DNA of 64,000 nucleotides from JADLHS01 sp964561105 (GCA_964561105.1 CAZLOH010000015.1:1-64000), one strand, 5' to 3'. Counted from the first letter of the stretch, positions 43,714 through 52,077 are shown. Program-made: numbers and translations. The notes: a model not told the origin generated them from the letters alone.

Positions 43714-44715
43714 CTAATGGCTGTGTCCGCCGCCCTTCGTCGCGCGGAGTTCGACCAGCCAGAGGGTTTGCACGGGCGTGGTGACGACTTGATCGCCCGC
43801 GAGCAAGCCATCGGTGATTTCCACCCAGCCATCGGCTTCCGCTCCGGTTTTGACCGGCGTGCGCAGGTAGGCTTCGCCGTTGACGGCATAGACGTATGTG
43901 CCCTCCGCCGTTCGCAGCAACGCGGACTGCGGCACGACGGCCACGGCCTTATCGCGCGGCAGGCTGATTTGAGCGGGGACAAACTCGCCAGCCTTCAGCG
44001 CCGTGATGGCATTTGACACCCCGACGATGACTTCGGACTCGCCGAGCGCCAGCGCCTTTTGAACCGCGAGGACCACACCGGCAAGTGAGTTGGTGGTGCT
44101 TTTCAAAACCTGCACCGGCTGGCCGGCCTTCACGAAGGCGGCGGTGTCGGCCGCGACGAAGGCCGAGCCATGAACGTCGCAACCGGAATGATCCGCCTGG
44201 TTCGGCAGGTGATGGTGCTTCTCGCCGAAGACCTGAACGGTGAGGCGAATCTGATTGGGCAGTTTGCGCTCCGTCACGTCCGCGACTTCGAGACCCAGGA
44301 GTTTTTTTGTTTCCTCGGTGACACTGACTCCCTTGCCAACCTTGAACGACGCGCCGGAAGGGGATCCTTCCTCGTGACCGTGCTCGTCGTGCCCGGTGTG
44401 ACTTGCTTCCTCGCTGTGGTCGTGACCGTCGCCCTCCCCATGAACCTGGGAGCGCTGGCGTCTCGCCGGCTCGTTAGAGTCCGCAGCGAAGGAAGTCGCC
44501 GGCGAGACGCCGGCGCTCCCAGACCCCAAGCCCCGGTTCAGGGGTTCAGAGCGCGAACTTGCGTTCGGCGAATTCTCACCATGAACCGCTTCCTTGTCAT
44601 GGTCGTGATCGTGGCCCTGGCCATCGCCGGCCTCGTGCTTGTGACCGCAACCCATGAGCAACGAGCCGGTAACCAGCCCGGCGAACAGGATCGTGGTGAA
44701 ACGAGGGGGCTTCAT
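43714..44715 (-). CDS. czcB: CzcB-like periplasmic adaptor lipoprotein, short form
   Basis: The 333-residue protein has a lipoprotein signal (LLMGC), a His-rich N-terminal segment (HDHDHDKEAVHG, HTGHDEHGHEE) and a C-terminal beta-barrel/membrane-proximal region (VIVGVSNAITALKAGEFVPAQISLP, VPQSALLRTAEGTYVYAVNG, GLLAGDQVVTT). I cannot see the lipoyl halves with the long alpha-hairpin that usually contacts the outer-membrane factor, and it is shorter than the usual 380-520 residues. A 77-bp repeat (44446-44522) is translated in frame as SAGVSPATSFAADSNEPARR plus a few residues. The ATG overlaps the czcC stop as ATGA. Confidence 0.82.
   Translation of the reverse strand: MKPPRFTTILFAGLVTGSLLMGCGHKHEAGDGQGHDHDHDKEAVHGENSPNASSRSEPLNRGLGSGSAGVSPATSFAADSNEPARRQRSQVHGEGDGHDHSEEASHTGHDEHGHEEGSPSGASFKVGKGVSVTEETKKLLGLEVADVTERKLPNQIRLTVQVFGEKHHHLPNQADHSGCDVHGSAFVAADTAAFVKAGQPVQVLKSTTNSLAGVVLAVQKALALGESEVIVGVSNAITALKAGEFVPAQISLPRDKAVAVVPQSALLRTAEGTYVYAVNGEAYLRTPVKTGAEADGWVEITDGLLAGDQVVTTPVQTLWLVELRATKGGGHSH
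44446..44522. repeat. 77-bp inverted-repeat element, copy inside czcB (family E)
   Basis: The length and orientation equal those of the intergenic copy at 2333-2409, with only a few differences. Arms of about 25 bp start CTGGGAGCGC and end GCGCTCCCAG. It is read on the minus strand as about 26 residues between the His-rich blocks of czcB without breaking the frame. Confidence 0.85.
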
Positions 44716-46025
44716 TTCTTTTCCTCGGTCGGCGTGGTTTGCAAGAGTGGCGATGGCAGGCCGGTGAGTAATTCGAGTTGCGCCGCCGCCGCGAGCGCCT
44801 CCTGCTTCGTGTCGAGCAACCCCTCGACGGCGTCGAGGTATTGCTTCTGCAACTCGACGTAGGTGGAGATGGGCACGGCGCCGAGCCGGTAATGGCGGTC
44901 GGCCAGTTCGGCGGCCTCCTTGAAATGCTGGACGGAATCGGGCCGCCATTTCGCCATCTCGCGAAGTTTGGTTTCGTACGTCAACGCCGCTGCGAGGACC
45001 TGACGCTGCAACTCGCGCTCCGTGACGTTCAACGAGACTTGTGCCTGCAGTTGGCGCGCGGCGGCGGCTTCGATGCCGCCCTGGTTGCGATTCCACAACG
45101 GCAGCGGCAGCGAGACACCGAGGCCGATGATGCGCTCGCGGTCGCCGGCATTCTCCTCGGAGTAGGTCGGCCCAATGCTGATGGCCGGGTAACGCTCGTT
45201 CTTCGCGAGGTCCACGCGGAAACCCTGCTGCGCGAGTTCGACGGCGCGCAGGCGCAGTTCAAAGTTGTTGGTCCGCGCCCGGGCCAGCAGCGTGTCAGTT
45301 GATTCGACGGGCCGAAACGTCAGCGGCGTTTGCGCCACGGTCAGGCGCGTGTCCGGAGCCGAACCGCGAAGCTGATTCAACTCCAGCAACGCTGCCTGTG
45401 CGGCCAGGGCGGCTTCGCTGGCTTTGCGTTGCGCGTTGAGTTCGGTCGCCTCGATGACGCGCGTTTCCAGCAACGGCGTGAGGCCCGCCGGGTCGCGTTG
45501 CACGAGGACCTCGCGCAAGGCCTTGAACCGGTCAGCTACCTCGGTCGCTGCGGTGGATTTTTCCTGTGCCGCGAACAGCCCATAGCCCAGCGCCCGCACG
45601 CGACCGGCGAGGGCGACTTTGAAGCGCTCAAACCCAAGTTGCGCCAGTTCGAGATCGTGGTTGGCGATGGACTTCCGCAGGCCGATGCGACCGGGCCACT
45701 CGAACGGTTGCATCACGGCCACCGACCACGCGACGCCCTCGGCGCTCAGTCCGCCGCTGGTGACACGTTTCTGCCCCACGCCACCGCTGATTTCCGGGTT
45801 GGCGAGCAGGCCCGCCGTGCGGCGGCCGGCTTTGGCTGCGGTGATCTCGGCCTCGTAAAACTTGAGTTCCGGATTCTGCTCGAGCGCCTCGGCGACGAGG
45901 GCGTCGAGCGAGTAGTGCGCGCTGGAGTTGGGCGTGTTCGTTTCCTGACCGTTCGCCGGAAACGGCATCAAGCCGGCCAGCGCCGTCATCAGAATCAACG
46001 GCAAAACGAATTTCAATTGTTTCAT
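44712..46025 (-). CDS. czcC: CzcC-type outer-membrane efflux protein (TolC family)
   Basis: The 437-residue protein has a signal peptide ending near NGQ and two TolC-family repeats: LDALVAEALEQNPELKFYEAEITAAKAG...LANPEISGGVGQKR and ARARTNNFELRLRAVELAQQ...NERYPAISIGPTYSEEN. Long coiled-coil helices build the periplasmic tunnel. It would pair with CzcA and CzcB to carry metal ions across the outer membrane. The start is ATG 46025 (MKQLKFVLPL) or two codons upstream. Its stop overlaps czcB by four bases. Confidence 0.88.
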   Translation of the reverse strand: MKQLKFVLPLILMTALAGLMPFPANGQETNTPNSSAHYSLDALVAEALEQNPELKFYEAEITAAKAGRRTAGLLANPEISGGVGQKRVTSGGLSAEGVAWSVAVMQPFEWPGRIGLRKSIANHDLELAQLGFERFKVALAGRVRALGYGLFAAQEKSTAATEVADRFKALREVLVQRDPAGLTPLLETRVIEATELNAQRKASEAALAAQAALLELNQLRGSAPDTRLTVAQTPLTFRPVESTDTLLARARTNNFELRLRAVELAQQGFRVDLAKNERYPAISIGPTYSEENAGDRERIIGLGVSLPLPLWNRNQGGIEAAAARQLQAQVSLNVTERELQRQVLAAALTYETKLREMAKWRPDSVQHFKEAAELADRHYRLGAVPISTYVELQKQYLDAVEGLLDTKQEALAAAAQLELLTGLPSPLLQTTPTEEKK

Positions 46026-46130
46026 AATCAAACGAGCGGAAAATTTTGCACTGGTTCAAACCAATCGGAGAATTGCAGCGCGCCGTGCGAGCGCACCACG
46101 GGCTTCCTCAAGCTGTCCGCGCAGGAACGA

Positions 46131-46523
46131 TTAGGAAACGCAGGAAGGAGCGCGTGGCGGAAGCGCCGCGCGGAAGGAAAACTGCCAGCCCCGGAGAAGT
46201 TCAGGCGGATTCGGATCGGTAACCAGGCCAGAGGTGGTGGTGGCGGGTTCAACGACCGCAAGAAGAACCGCAGTTAGAATCGGAGACGGCACCCATGACG
46301 GCCCGGGCAAAACCAGATGACCATCCTCGGTCTTGTTAAAGCCGGATTCGACAGACGCGCAACCATCCGTGCCACAATCCGCGTCCGGGTGCGCCTCGGC
46401 CACCGCGTTGTCGGCACAGGCGAGGAAATCGAGACCCGGCAATTTTTCCAGACGGCAATGACTTGTGGCCAGCGGCCATAGGGCCACCAGCGTCAACGTC
46501 AGTAAAATCTGGAATGACTTCAC
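46131..46523 (-). CDS. Cys/His-containing exported protein heading the czc operon
   Basis: The 130-residue product starts with a signal peptide (KSFQILLTLTLVALWPLATS), then HCRLEKLPGLDFLACADNAV and HPDADCGTDGCASVESGF, giving four Cys and two His that could bind metal. A weakly hydrophobic segment follows and the C-terminus is basic. The likely start is GTG 46523. It precedes czcC by 105 bases on the same strand, so a periplasmic metal-binding or sensing role is reasonable but inferred. No named family is recognised. Confidence 0.62.
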   Translation of the reverse strand: MKSFQILLTLTLVALWPLATSHCRLEKLPGLDFLACADNAVAEAHPDADCGTDGCASVESGFNKTEDGHLVLPGPSWVPSPILTAVLLAVVEPATTTSGLVTDPNPPELLRGWQFSFRAALPPRAPSCVS

Positions 46524-46605
46524 GGAGGATAAGATGCCTGTCCGCCGAAAATGTTCAATGCGAATGTGGCGCGGCGCCTGCCGTTGGGCGGACGGGACGT
46601 TCCGA

Positions 46606-46745
46606 CGCGCCGCTCTGCGCGGCGCGACTCCTCGCAGCGCGAGGAGTTCCACCACTCAAATTCAGTGGGCAAAGCAACTCGGCGTCCGCCACCAGGCGGG
46701 TGCGTTCGAGAGTTCCACCGCTCCAATTCAGTGGGCAAAGCAACC
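46606..46745. repeat. Hairpins followed by a 35-bp direct repeat (66-bp period)
   Basis: Two perfect hairpins, CGCGCCGC/GCGGCGCG (46606-46626) and ACTCCTCGC/GCGAGGAGT (46627-46647), run into two direct copies of a 35-bp unit (46644-46678 and 46710-46744; GAGTTCCACC...GGGCAAAGCAAC). The rest of 46524-46817 holds no gene I can support. It lies between divergent-looking regions upstream of the czc operon. Confidence 0.6.
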
Positions 46746-46817
46746 GCTCGGACGAAGGGCCGAGGCAAGCGACGTTGCCTCGCGGCGTCAACCGGTGCCG
46801 TTTCCTCGACGTGAGGA

Positions 46818-47831
46818 TTAAAATCCTTCGGTCGCGCGCTCGATCTGGTGGAAATAATTCATCCAGAAATGGATGACGTAGTAGGCGATCGCGAGCGCCA
46901 CCAGGAGGTAGATGATGCGCGGCAGCCATTGGGCAACGGCGTGAATTTTGCGCGAACCTTCCTCCTGATAATACGCGTGCAATCGGCGCAAGGTTTCGTC
47001 CAGTTTTCCGCTGACTTCGCCGGAATGATACTGGTTGGCAAACAAGTCGGGGAATTTTCCACTGGCGGTGACGGCTTCCGCCGGAGTCTGGCCCGCGCGC
47101 ACGCTGGGCAGAATGCCCTCCACCGTGCGGCGCAGAGTCGGGGAGCCGCTCACCGCCGCCGCAAGCTCCCAGGCTTCGATGATCGTGACGCCGGCGCTGA
47201 TGAGCGCTTCGAGCGACACGGAGAGGCGCGCGAGGGCGAGGTCGCGCCGGCCGCTGCCCAACAACGGAAAGTAGCGGAGCAAGCGCTCGAGGAACAAGCG
47301 CCACGCTTCACCATGCCGGCTTTGCGCCGCGTAAAGCGTAAGGGCGACCAGCGCATAAATGGGAAGCAAGACTCCGCCGAGGATGGCCAGTCCGCTCGCC
47401 AGATTCCAAGTGCTCACGTACCGGATGAAGGCGAAGATGAGGACCGCAAAGTGCAGCAAAAAAACGGGGTAGGCCAGATCGCCGATTAACCGTCGGGCCA
47501 TCCGGCCACGTTCGGCGTAATGCTGGGCCAGCAGACGAAAACAGGTGTCGAGCCGGCCGCTGCGTTCGCCGGCATCAATCAAGGCGAGATCAAAAGGTGC
47601 AACCCAATCTCCCGAGCGCGCGAGGGCTTCGCTGAAGGTGAAGCCGGCGGCAATTTCCTGGAGCATCCGGTTCAGCGGCTCACGAAAAGCGCGGGTGGGC
47701 GGGTGGCGTTCCAGTTGTTCGAGGGCTCTTTGGAGCGGCAGGCCGGCGGCGATGAGTTGCGCGAGTTGATGATAAAGCTCCGCGCGCCGGTTGAACTGGC
47801 CGGGTGTGATGAGGGCGGCGACGGGAGGCAT
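46818..47831 (-). CDS. Type II secretion / type IV pilus inner-membrane protein (GspF/PilC family)
   Basis: The 337-residue protein has two T2SF domains: LAQLIAAGLPLQRALEQLERHPP...FSEALARSG...LIDAGERSGRLDTCFRLLAQHY and LARLSVSLEALISAGVTIIEAWELAAAVSG...GEVSGKLDETLRRLHAYYQEE. Three membrane helices separate and end them. GspF forms part of the inner-membrane platform that assembles pseudopili. No gspE, gspD or pilin operon is adjacent, but a prepilin-like gene lies 4 kb downstream. Confidence 0.88.
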   Translation of the reverse strand: MPPVAALITPGQFNRRAELYHQLAQLIAAGLPLQRALEQLERHPPTRAFREPLNRMLQEIAAGFTFSEALARSGDWVAPFDLALIDAGERSGRLDTCFRLLAQHYAERGRMARRLIGDLAYPVFLLHFAVLIFAFIRYVSTWNLASGLAILGGVLLPIYALVALTLYAAQSRHGEAWRLFLERLLRYFPLLGSGRRDLALARLSVSLEALISAGVTIIEAWELAAAVSGSPTLRRTVEGILPSVRAGQTPAEAVTASGKFPDLFANQYHSGEVSGKLDETLRRLHAYYQEEGSRKIHAVAQWLPRIIYLLVALAIAYYVIHFWMNYFHQIERATEGF

Positions 47832-47937
47832 TGAGGTAAATGACCGGCCACGCTAAAGCGTCGGACCCCAATCCGACGCCAATCCAAAAAATTTCCGCCG
47901 CGGTCCGGGCCGGTTGGAGAACCGGCGGCCCAACGGC

Positions 47938-48279
47938 TCAGGCAATCGCGCCGTCGAGCAGCGACTTGATCTTCGCCTTGCCGCCGGCAATGCCGACGTG
48001 TTGGGCGACGATTTCACCGCCTTTGAAAACCAGGAACATGGGAATGGACTGCACGCGATAGGTGGCCGCCAGTTGCTGGTTCGCGCCTTCCTCGATGTTG
48101 AGTTTGGCGACCTTCGCCTTGCCGGCATATTCCTCGGCGAGTTCGTTGAGCACGGGACCGATCTGTTTGCACGGTCCGCACCACTCGGCCCAAAAATCCA
48201 CGAGCACGGGCGTGGCGGACTTGAGCACTTCCGACTCAAAATTCTGCGCGGTCACAGTAACAGTTGCGGGAGAGGCCAT
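47938..48279 (-). CDS. trxA: Thioredoxin
   Basis: The 113-residue protein has the classic thioredoxin core FWAEWCGPCKQIGPVLNELAEEY with WCGPC, and the cis-Pro loop QSIPMFLVFKGGE. It reduces protein disulfides in the cytoplasm. ATG 48279 begins MASPATVTVTAQNF; the longer frame to 48402 resembles no thioredoxin. It lies 106 bases upstream of the GspF-like gene on the same strand. Confidence 0.93.
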   Translation of the reverse strand: MASPATVTVTAQNFESEVLKSATPVLVDFWAEWCGPCKQIGPVLNELAEEYAGKAKVAKLNIEEGANQQLAATYRVQSIPMFLVFKGGEIVAQHVGIAGGKAKIKSLLDGAIA

Positions 48280-48340
48280 GATAGTAATAAAGCTGTCTGG
48301 TAAATCGTGATGAAATGAACAGGTTGTGCCAGCTGCGGAT

Positions 48341-48754
48341 TCAGACTGTGGGCAGCATGAACGCCAGATAAATGACGCTCGCCAGCGCGACGATGCCGGC
48401 AATCATGGCCGCCACGGCCAGGCCCACATCCAATCCGCTCACGGTAGGAGCGGCTGACTGAGCGGGAGCAGGGCGACGCGCCGGAGCGGAAGCCGCAGCG
48501 GGACGTTGCGCGACGGGAGCGGAGGAGGCGCGCGGAGCGGCCGCAGCCGGCGCAGCGGCAGCCGGGGCGCTCGCGGGAGCGCTGCTGGCACCGGTCGGCC
48601 CACCCGGCGGCAACGTCGGCAGCTTGATCGTGGGGGCGGCCGTCGGCTTCGGCGGCAGATTGATGCGAACGGTTTCCTTCTTGGGTTGGACCTTGCCGGT
48701 TTCCTTTTTTGGCGGCAGGGCGCCCGCAGGCACGTTGGGAATGTTCTCAGCCAT
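48341..48754 (-). CDS. Ala/Pro-rich protein with C-terminal membrane helix
   Basis: The 137-residue protein has a Lys/Pro-rich start (PPKKETGKVQPKKETVRINLPPKP), a low-complexity Ala/Pro/Ser region (about residues 55-100) and one C-terminal hydrophobic helix (VGLAVAAMIAGIVALASVIYLAFML). The pattern suggests a membrane-anchored protein with a flexible cytoplasmic arm. No family is recognised. It is 61 bases upstream of trxA on the same strand. Confidence 0.65.
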   Translation of the reverse strand: MAENIPNVPAGALPPKKETGKVQPKKETVRINLPPKPTAAPTIKLPTLPPGGPTGASSAPASAPAAAAPAAAAPRASSAPVAQRPAAASAPARRPAPAQSAAPTVSGLDVGLAVAAMIAGIVALASVIYLAFMLPTV

Positions 48755-48871
48755 AAAATTACTCTGTTGTTCGCCCAAGATAAATTTCCTCACCGTTCTG
48801 TCAAACTCTTATTCCGACCACTCCGAATCCAAATCGTCACGCACCCATCCACGGATGCGATTGGAAGTGAC

Positions 48872-48987
48872 GGTCAGGGGCGCGGCGTTTACGCCGTTCA
48901 ACGGCGAAAATACGGGGGCGATCGGCGGTTTCAAACGCACTGCGCGGACGCACCGTGAAGCGGGCTGAAGCCCGCGCCCCCTTGAGG
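48872..48987. repeat. Degenerate multi-hairpin element upstream of carB half (copy D)
   Basis: The outer inverted repeat TCAGGGGCGCGG / CCGCGCCCCCTTGA surrounds the hairpins GGCGT/ACGCC (about 48884-48895), CGCCGTT/AACGGCG (about 48892-48906) and GCGGGCT/AGCCCGC with a GA loop (48960-48975). The layout recalls copies A-C but is shorter and diverged. Confidence 0.4.
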
Positions 48988-49077
48988 TTGACCGCCACTT
49001 CCATTCGCACTCGAATCCACTCGGTTCTCGACAGGCGCGGCCCATTCCGGTTTCCTTGGCCCGGTTTTTCTGACGAG

Positions 49078-50859
49078 ATGAATTCCGAAATGCTCTCCAA
49101 GGCCAAGTCGCTCGGGTTTTCCGACCGGCAGATCGCCCATTTGACCGGCCAGACCGAAGACGCCGTCCGCGCCGAACGCAAACGGGCCGGCCTGGTGCCG
49201 AGTTACCGCCTGGTGGACACTTGCGCCGCCGAGTTCGAGGCCTACACGCCTTATTACTATTCGACCTACGACCGCGGCGACGACGAAATCAAAGGCAACC
49301 GGGCGAAGAAGGTGATGATCCTCGGCGGGGGGCCGAACCGGATCGGACAAGGGATCGAGTTCGACTATTGCTGCGTTCACGCCGCGTTCGCGCTCAAGGA
49401 GGACGGTTTCGAGACCATCATGGTGAATTCGAATCCGGAAACCGTCTCCACGGATTACGACACGAGCGACAAGCTCTTCTTCGAGCCACTGACGCTCGAG
49501 GACGTGCTGCACATCTACGAGCGGGAGCAATGCTGGGGGGCGATTGCGCAGTTCGGTGGGCAGACGCCCTTGAATCTCGCGCTGGGATTGCAGCAGAACG
49601 GCGTCAACATCATCGGCACCTCGCCCCAGAGCATCGAGATTGCCGAGGACCGCAAGTTGTTCGCCGCGATGTTGCACAAGCTGAACATCCCGCAACCACC
49701 CAACGGCCTGGCCACGAATGAAACCGAGGCGCTCGTGGCTTCCCAGCAGCTGGGCTACCCCGTCCTGGTGCGCCCAAGCTTCGTGCTCGGCGGGCGCGCG
49801 ATGCAGATTGTCTATTCCGACGCGGAATTGTCGCACTATATGAAGTTCGCGGTGGAGGCGTCGCCGGAGCGTCCGGTGCTGGTGGACAAGTTCCTGGAAG
49901 ACGCGACCGAGGTGGATGTGGACTGCATCACGGACGTCGGCCATCCGAACGGCGGCACGATTGTCATCGGCGGCATGTTGGAGCACATCGAGTTCGCCGG
50001 CGTCCATTCCGGCGACGCGGCCATGGTGTTGCCGCCACACACGCTCCCGGAAAAGGTCATCCGCACCATTCGCGATTACACCCACGCGATGGCGCGCGAG
50101 TTGAACGTCATCGGCTTGATGAACGTGCAGTACGCGGTCAAAGGCGAAACGGTGTATGTCCTCGAAGTGAACCCACGCGCCTCCCGCACCGTGCCGTTCG
50201 TGAGCAAGGCGATCGGGGTCCCGCTCGCGAAACTCGCGGCCAAGGTGATGGCCGGCAAGACGCTCCCGGAACTGGGTTTCACCGAAGAAATCTGGCCGAA
50301 GTATTGGGCGGTGAAGGAATCCGTGTTTCCGTTCAACCGGTTCCATGGCCAGGACATCTTGCTCTCGCCCGAGATGCGTTCGACCGGCGAGGTCATGGGC
50401 CTGGACGCCGACCTGGGCATCGCGTACGCAAAGTCGCAGATGGCGGCGAACGCACCGTTGCCGACCGGCGGCACGGTGTTCATCAGTGTCAGCGACGCGC
50501 ACAAGGCCGAGGCGGTCCTCACCGCGCAGGAGTACGTGAAGTTGGGATTTGAACTGGTGGCCACCAGCGGGACTGCGGCCGTGCTGGAAAAGGCCGGGAT
50601 GGCAGTGCGGCGGATTTTCAAAGTTTCGGAAGGCCGGCCGAACGCGGTGGACCTGATGAAGAACAAGGAAATTCAACTGGTCATCAACACGCCCGCCGGC
50701 CAGTTACCGCGCGCCGATGAAGTCAAGATTCGCACCACGGCCGTCTATACCGGCACGCCGATCATGACGACCATGAGCGGCGCCAAGGCAGCCGCCTCAG
50801 GGATTGCCGCGCTCAAGAAAAATGGTTACGCGGTGAAGACGGTGCAGGAATACCACTGA
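49078..50859 (+). CDS. carB: Carbamoyl-phosphate synthase large subunit, C-terminal half
   Basis: The 593-residue protein aligns by eye with the second half of CarB: the linker MLSKAKSLGFSDRQIAHLTG, YKRVDTCAAEFE-like RLVDTCAAEFEAYTPYYYSTY, the second ATP-grasp synthetase domain (VMILGGGPNRIGQGIEFDYCCVHAAFALK, FGGQTPLNLALGL, VRPSFVLGGRAMQIVY, NPRASRTVPFVSKA) and a C-terminal MGS-like regulatory domain (VFISVSDAHKAEAVLTAQEYVKLGFEL). The N-terminal synthetase half is absent upstream. A divided CarB is known in some thermophiles and archaea. ATG 49078 marks the natural inter-half boundary; a degenerate repeat lies just before it. Confidence 0.9.
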   Translation: MNSEMLSKAKSLGFSDRQIAHLTGQTEDAVRAERKRAGLVPSYRLVDTCAAEFEAYTPYYYSTYDRGDDEIKGNRAKKVMILGGGPNRIGQGIEFDYCCVHAAFALKEDGFETIMVNSNPETVSTDYDTSDKLFFEPLTLEDVLHIYEREQCWGAIAQFGGQTPLNLALGLQQNGVNIIGTSPQSIEIAEDRKLFAAMLHKLNIPQPPNGLATNETEALVASQQLGYPVLVRPSFVLGGRAMQIVYSDAELSHYMKFAVEASPERPVLVDKFLEDATEVDVDCITDVGHPNGGTIVIGGMLEHIEFAGVHSGDAAMVLPPHTLPEKVIRTIRDYTHAMARELNVIGLMNVQYAVKGETVYVLEVNPRASRTVPFVSKAIGVPLAKLAAKVMAGKTLPELGFTEEIWPKYWAVKESVFPFNRFHGQDILLSPEMRSTGEVMGLDADLGIAYAKSQMAANAPLPTGGTVFISVSDAHKAEAVLTAQEYVKLGFELVATSGTAAVLEKAGMAVRRIFKVSEGRPNAVDLMKNKEIQLVINTPAGQLPRADEVKIRTTAVYTGTPIMTTMSGAKAAASGIAALKKNGYAVKTVQEYH

Positions 50860-50922
50860 GCACGCCACGGTTGCTGGCTAACGCTCAAGCCGACGGGGAG
50901 GAAACCTTACCCGAGCCGATGC

Positions 50923-51798
50923 TCAATATGAGCAATGGTCGCGCATCCACGTCACATCCGGATTGTTCGGGCTGGGTACGTTCAGTGGCAAGCCGGTACG
51001 GAGCGGCGGACACGTCCGGGGATCGCGCCACTTGTGGATTTCCGAATGACCGTCCGCGAAGGAGAATCCAGCAGCCTTGTTGTGATAGCTGGCCGGGTAG
51101 TCCACGATTTTTGTCGTGGCGGGATTAGGGTAACCATCCATCTCGGTTATGAAAAAGCCGTCATTGATGCTGTCCGACCGCTCGTCCAGCAGCACGAACG
51201 TCATGGCCGGGCCGGGATGGTTCATTGCGGTTAATTTTCGATAGATGACTGAATTGCGCGCGCCGAGTGACCAGCCGCCTTTGTAGTTGTCGCCCGGCGA
51301 ATCACCGTTGCCACCCACCCAGTTGCTCATGGTGACACTGCGCACACGCGGGACCTGCTGCCCTTGGGCATTGATGCCGAAGGAGCGATCCGCCGGACAA
51401 TGCCAGATGTCCACCGAATTGCCGCAATAGCGCCAGAGGATGCTTTTGCGAATCGTCGTGTCGAGATTCCAGTTGTCGGAGGCGCGAGGGTTGGCATCGT
51501 CGAGAATCCCCGGTACCCAGACGTACGGCGCGTTGGCGCCCGTGGCATAGCCGTAGGGAATGACGTCGTGGTTATCCTCGGCGTACATGCGCCAGGCAAA
51601 CGTCAACTGCCGGGTGTTGTTCATGCACTGGATGCCTTGGGCCTTGGTCTTGGCCTTGGAGAGCGCGGGTAGCAGCATCGCCGCCAAAATGGCGATGATG
51701 GCGATGACAACCAGGAGTTCAATCAAGGTGAAGCCACGTTGCGGTGCGCCGGGGACGCAAACCTTGGTCAAACGCGGACTGACGATGTTGCTTTTCAT
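50923..51798 (-). CDS. Prepilin-type secreted protein (DUF1559-like)
   Basis: The 291-residue protein has a type IV prepilin leader, GFTLIELLVVIAIIAILAAMLLPAL, preceded by a basic segment, with cleavage expected between Gly and Phe. The C-terminal domain ends in AAGFSFADGHSEIHKW, the H-x9-DG-type motif of this Planctomycete/Verrucomicrobia family. Function is unknown; such proteins occur in many copies per genome. It starts at ATG 51798. The GspF-like gene at 46818 could belong to its assembly system. Confidence 0.88.
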   Translation of the reverse strand: MKSNIVSPRLTKVCVPGAPQRGFTLIELLVVIAIIAILAAMLLPALSKAKTKAQGIQCMNNTRQLTFAWRMYAEDNHDVIPYGYATGANAPYVWVPGILDDANPRASDNWNLDTTIRKSILWRYCGNSVDIWHCPADRSFGINAQGQQVPRVRSVTMSNWVGGNGDSPGDNYKGGWSLGARNSVIYRKLTAMNHPGPAMTFVLLDERSDSINDGFFITEMDGYPNPATTKIVDYPASYHNKAAGFSFADGHSEIHKWRDPRTCPPLRTGLPLNVPSPNNPDVTWMRDHCSY

Positions 51799-51938
51799 GT
51801 GTTCCAAGATGTTTGTACCCCCATAAGTTCCGGGATGCAAGCGGCAACCTCGTGGAAAAAAGCCGGGGGCGCACTTCACTTGCTTGCAGCGCTGCCTTAA
51901 CCCGCAGCGTTCACACGCAGCTTGGAATGTTGACACCC

Positions 51939-52005
51939 CGCCGCGTGGGGGCACGCGGCCTGATGTTTAGGCCGATTCCTGTAGGCCGCGTGTCTCCACG
52001 CGGCG
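51939..52005. repeat. Paired GC-rich hairpins in inverted orientation
   Basis: CGCCGCGTGGGGGCACGCGG plus CC (51939-51960) and its inverse (51984-52005) match at 20 of 22 positions. Each half is itself a hairpin (CCGCGTG/CACGCGG). The pair is separated by 23 bases and lies 72 bases from element C. Confidence 0.75.
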
Positions 52006-52077
52006 TTTGGGTGAGTTTCGAAAACGCCTCACATAACCCGCTTTTTTCACAATCGCAGAGCCGACCGTTGGGTGGAT

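Noticed and set aside
48931..50676. 581-codon minus-strand open frame
   Set aside because: It is the shadow of the carB half on the opposite strand. Its protein is His/Arg-rich with no domain, whereas the plus strand has clear CarB motifs.
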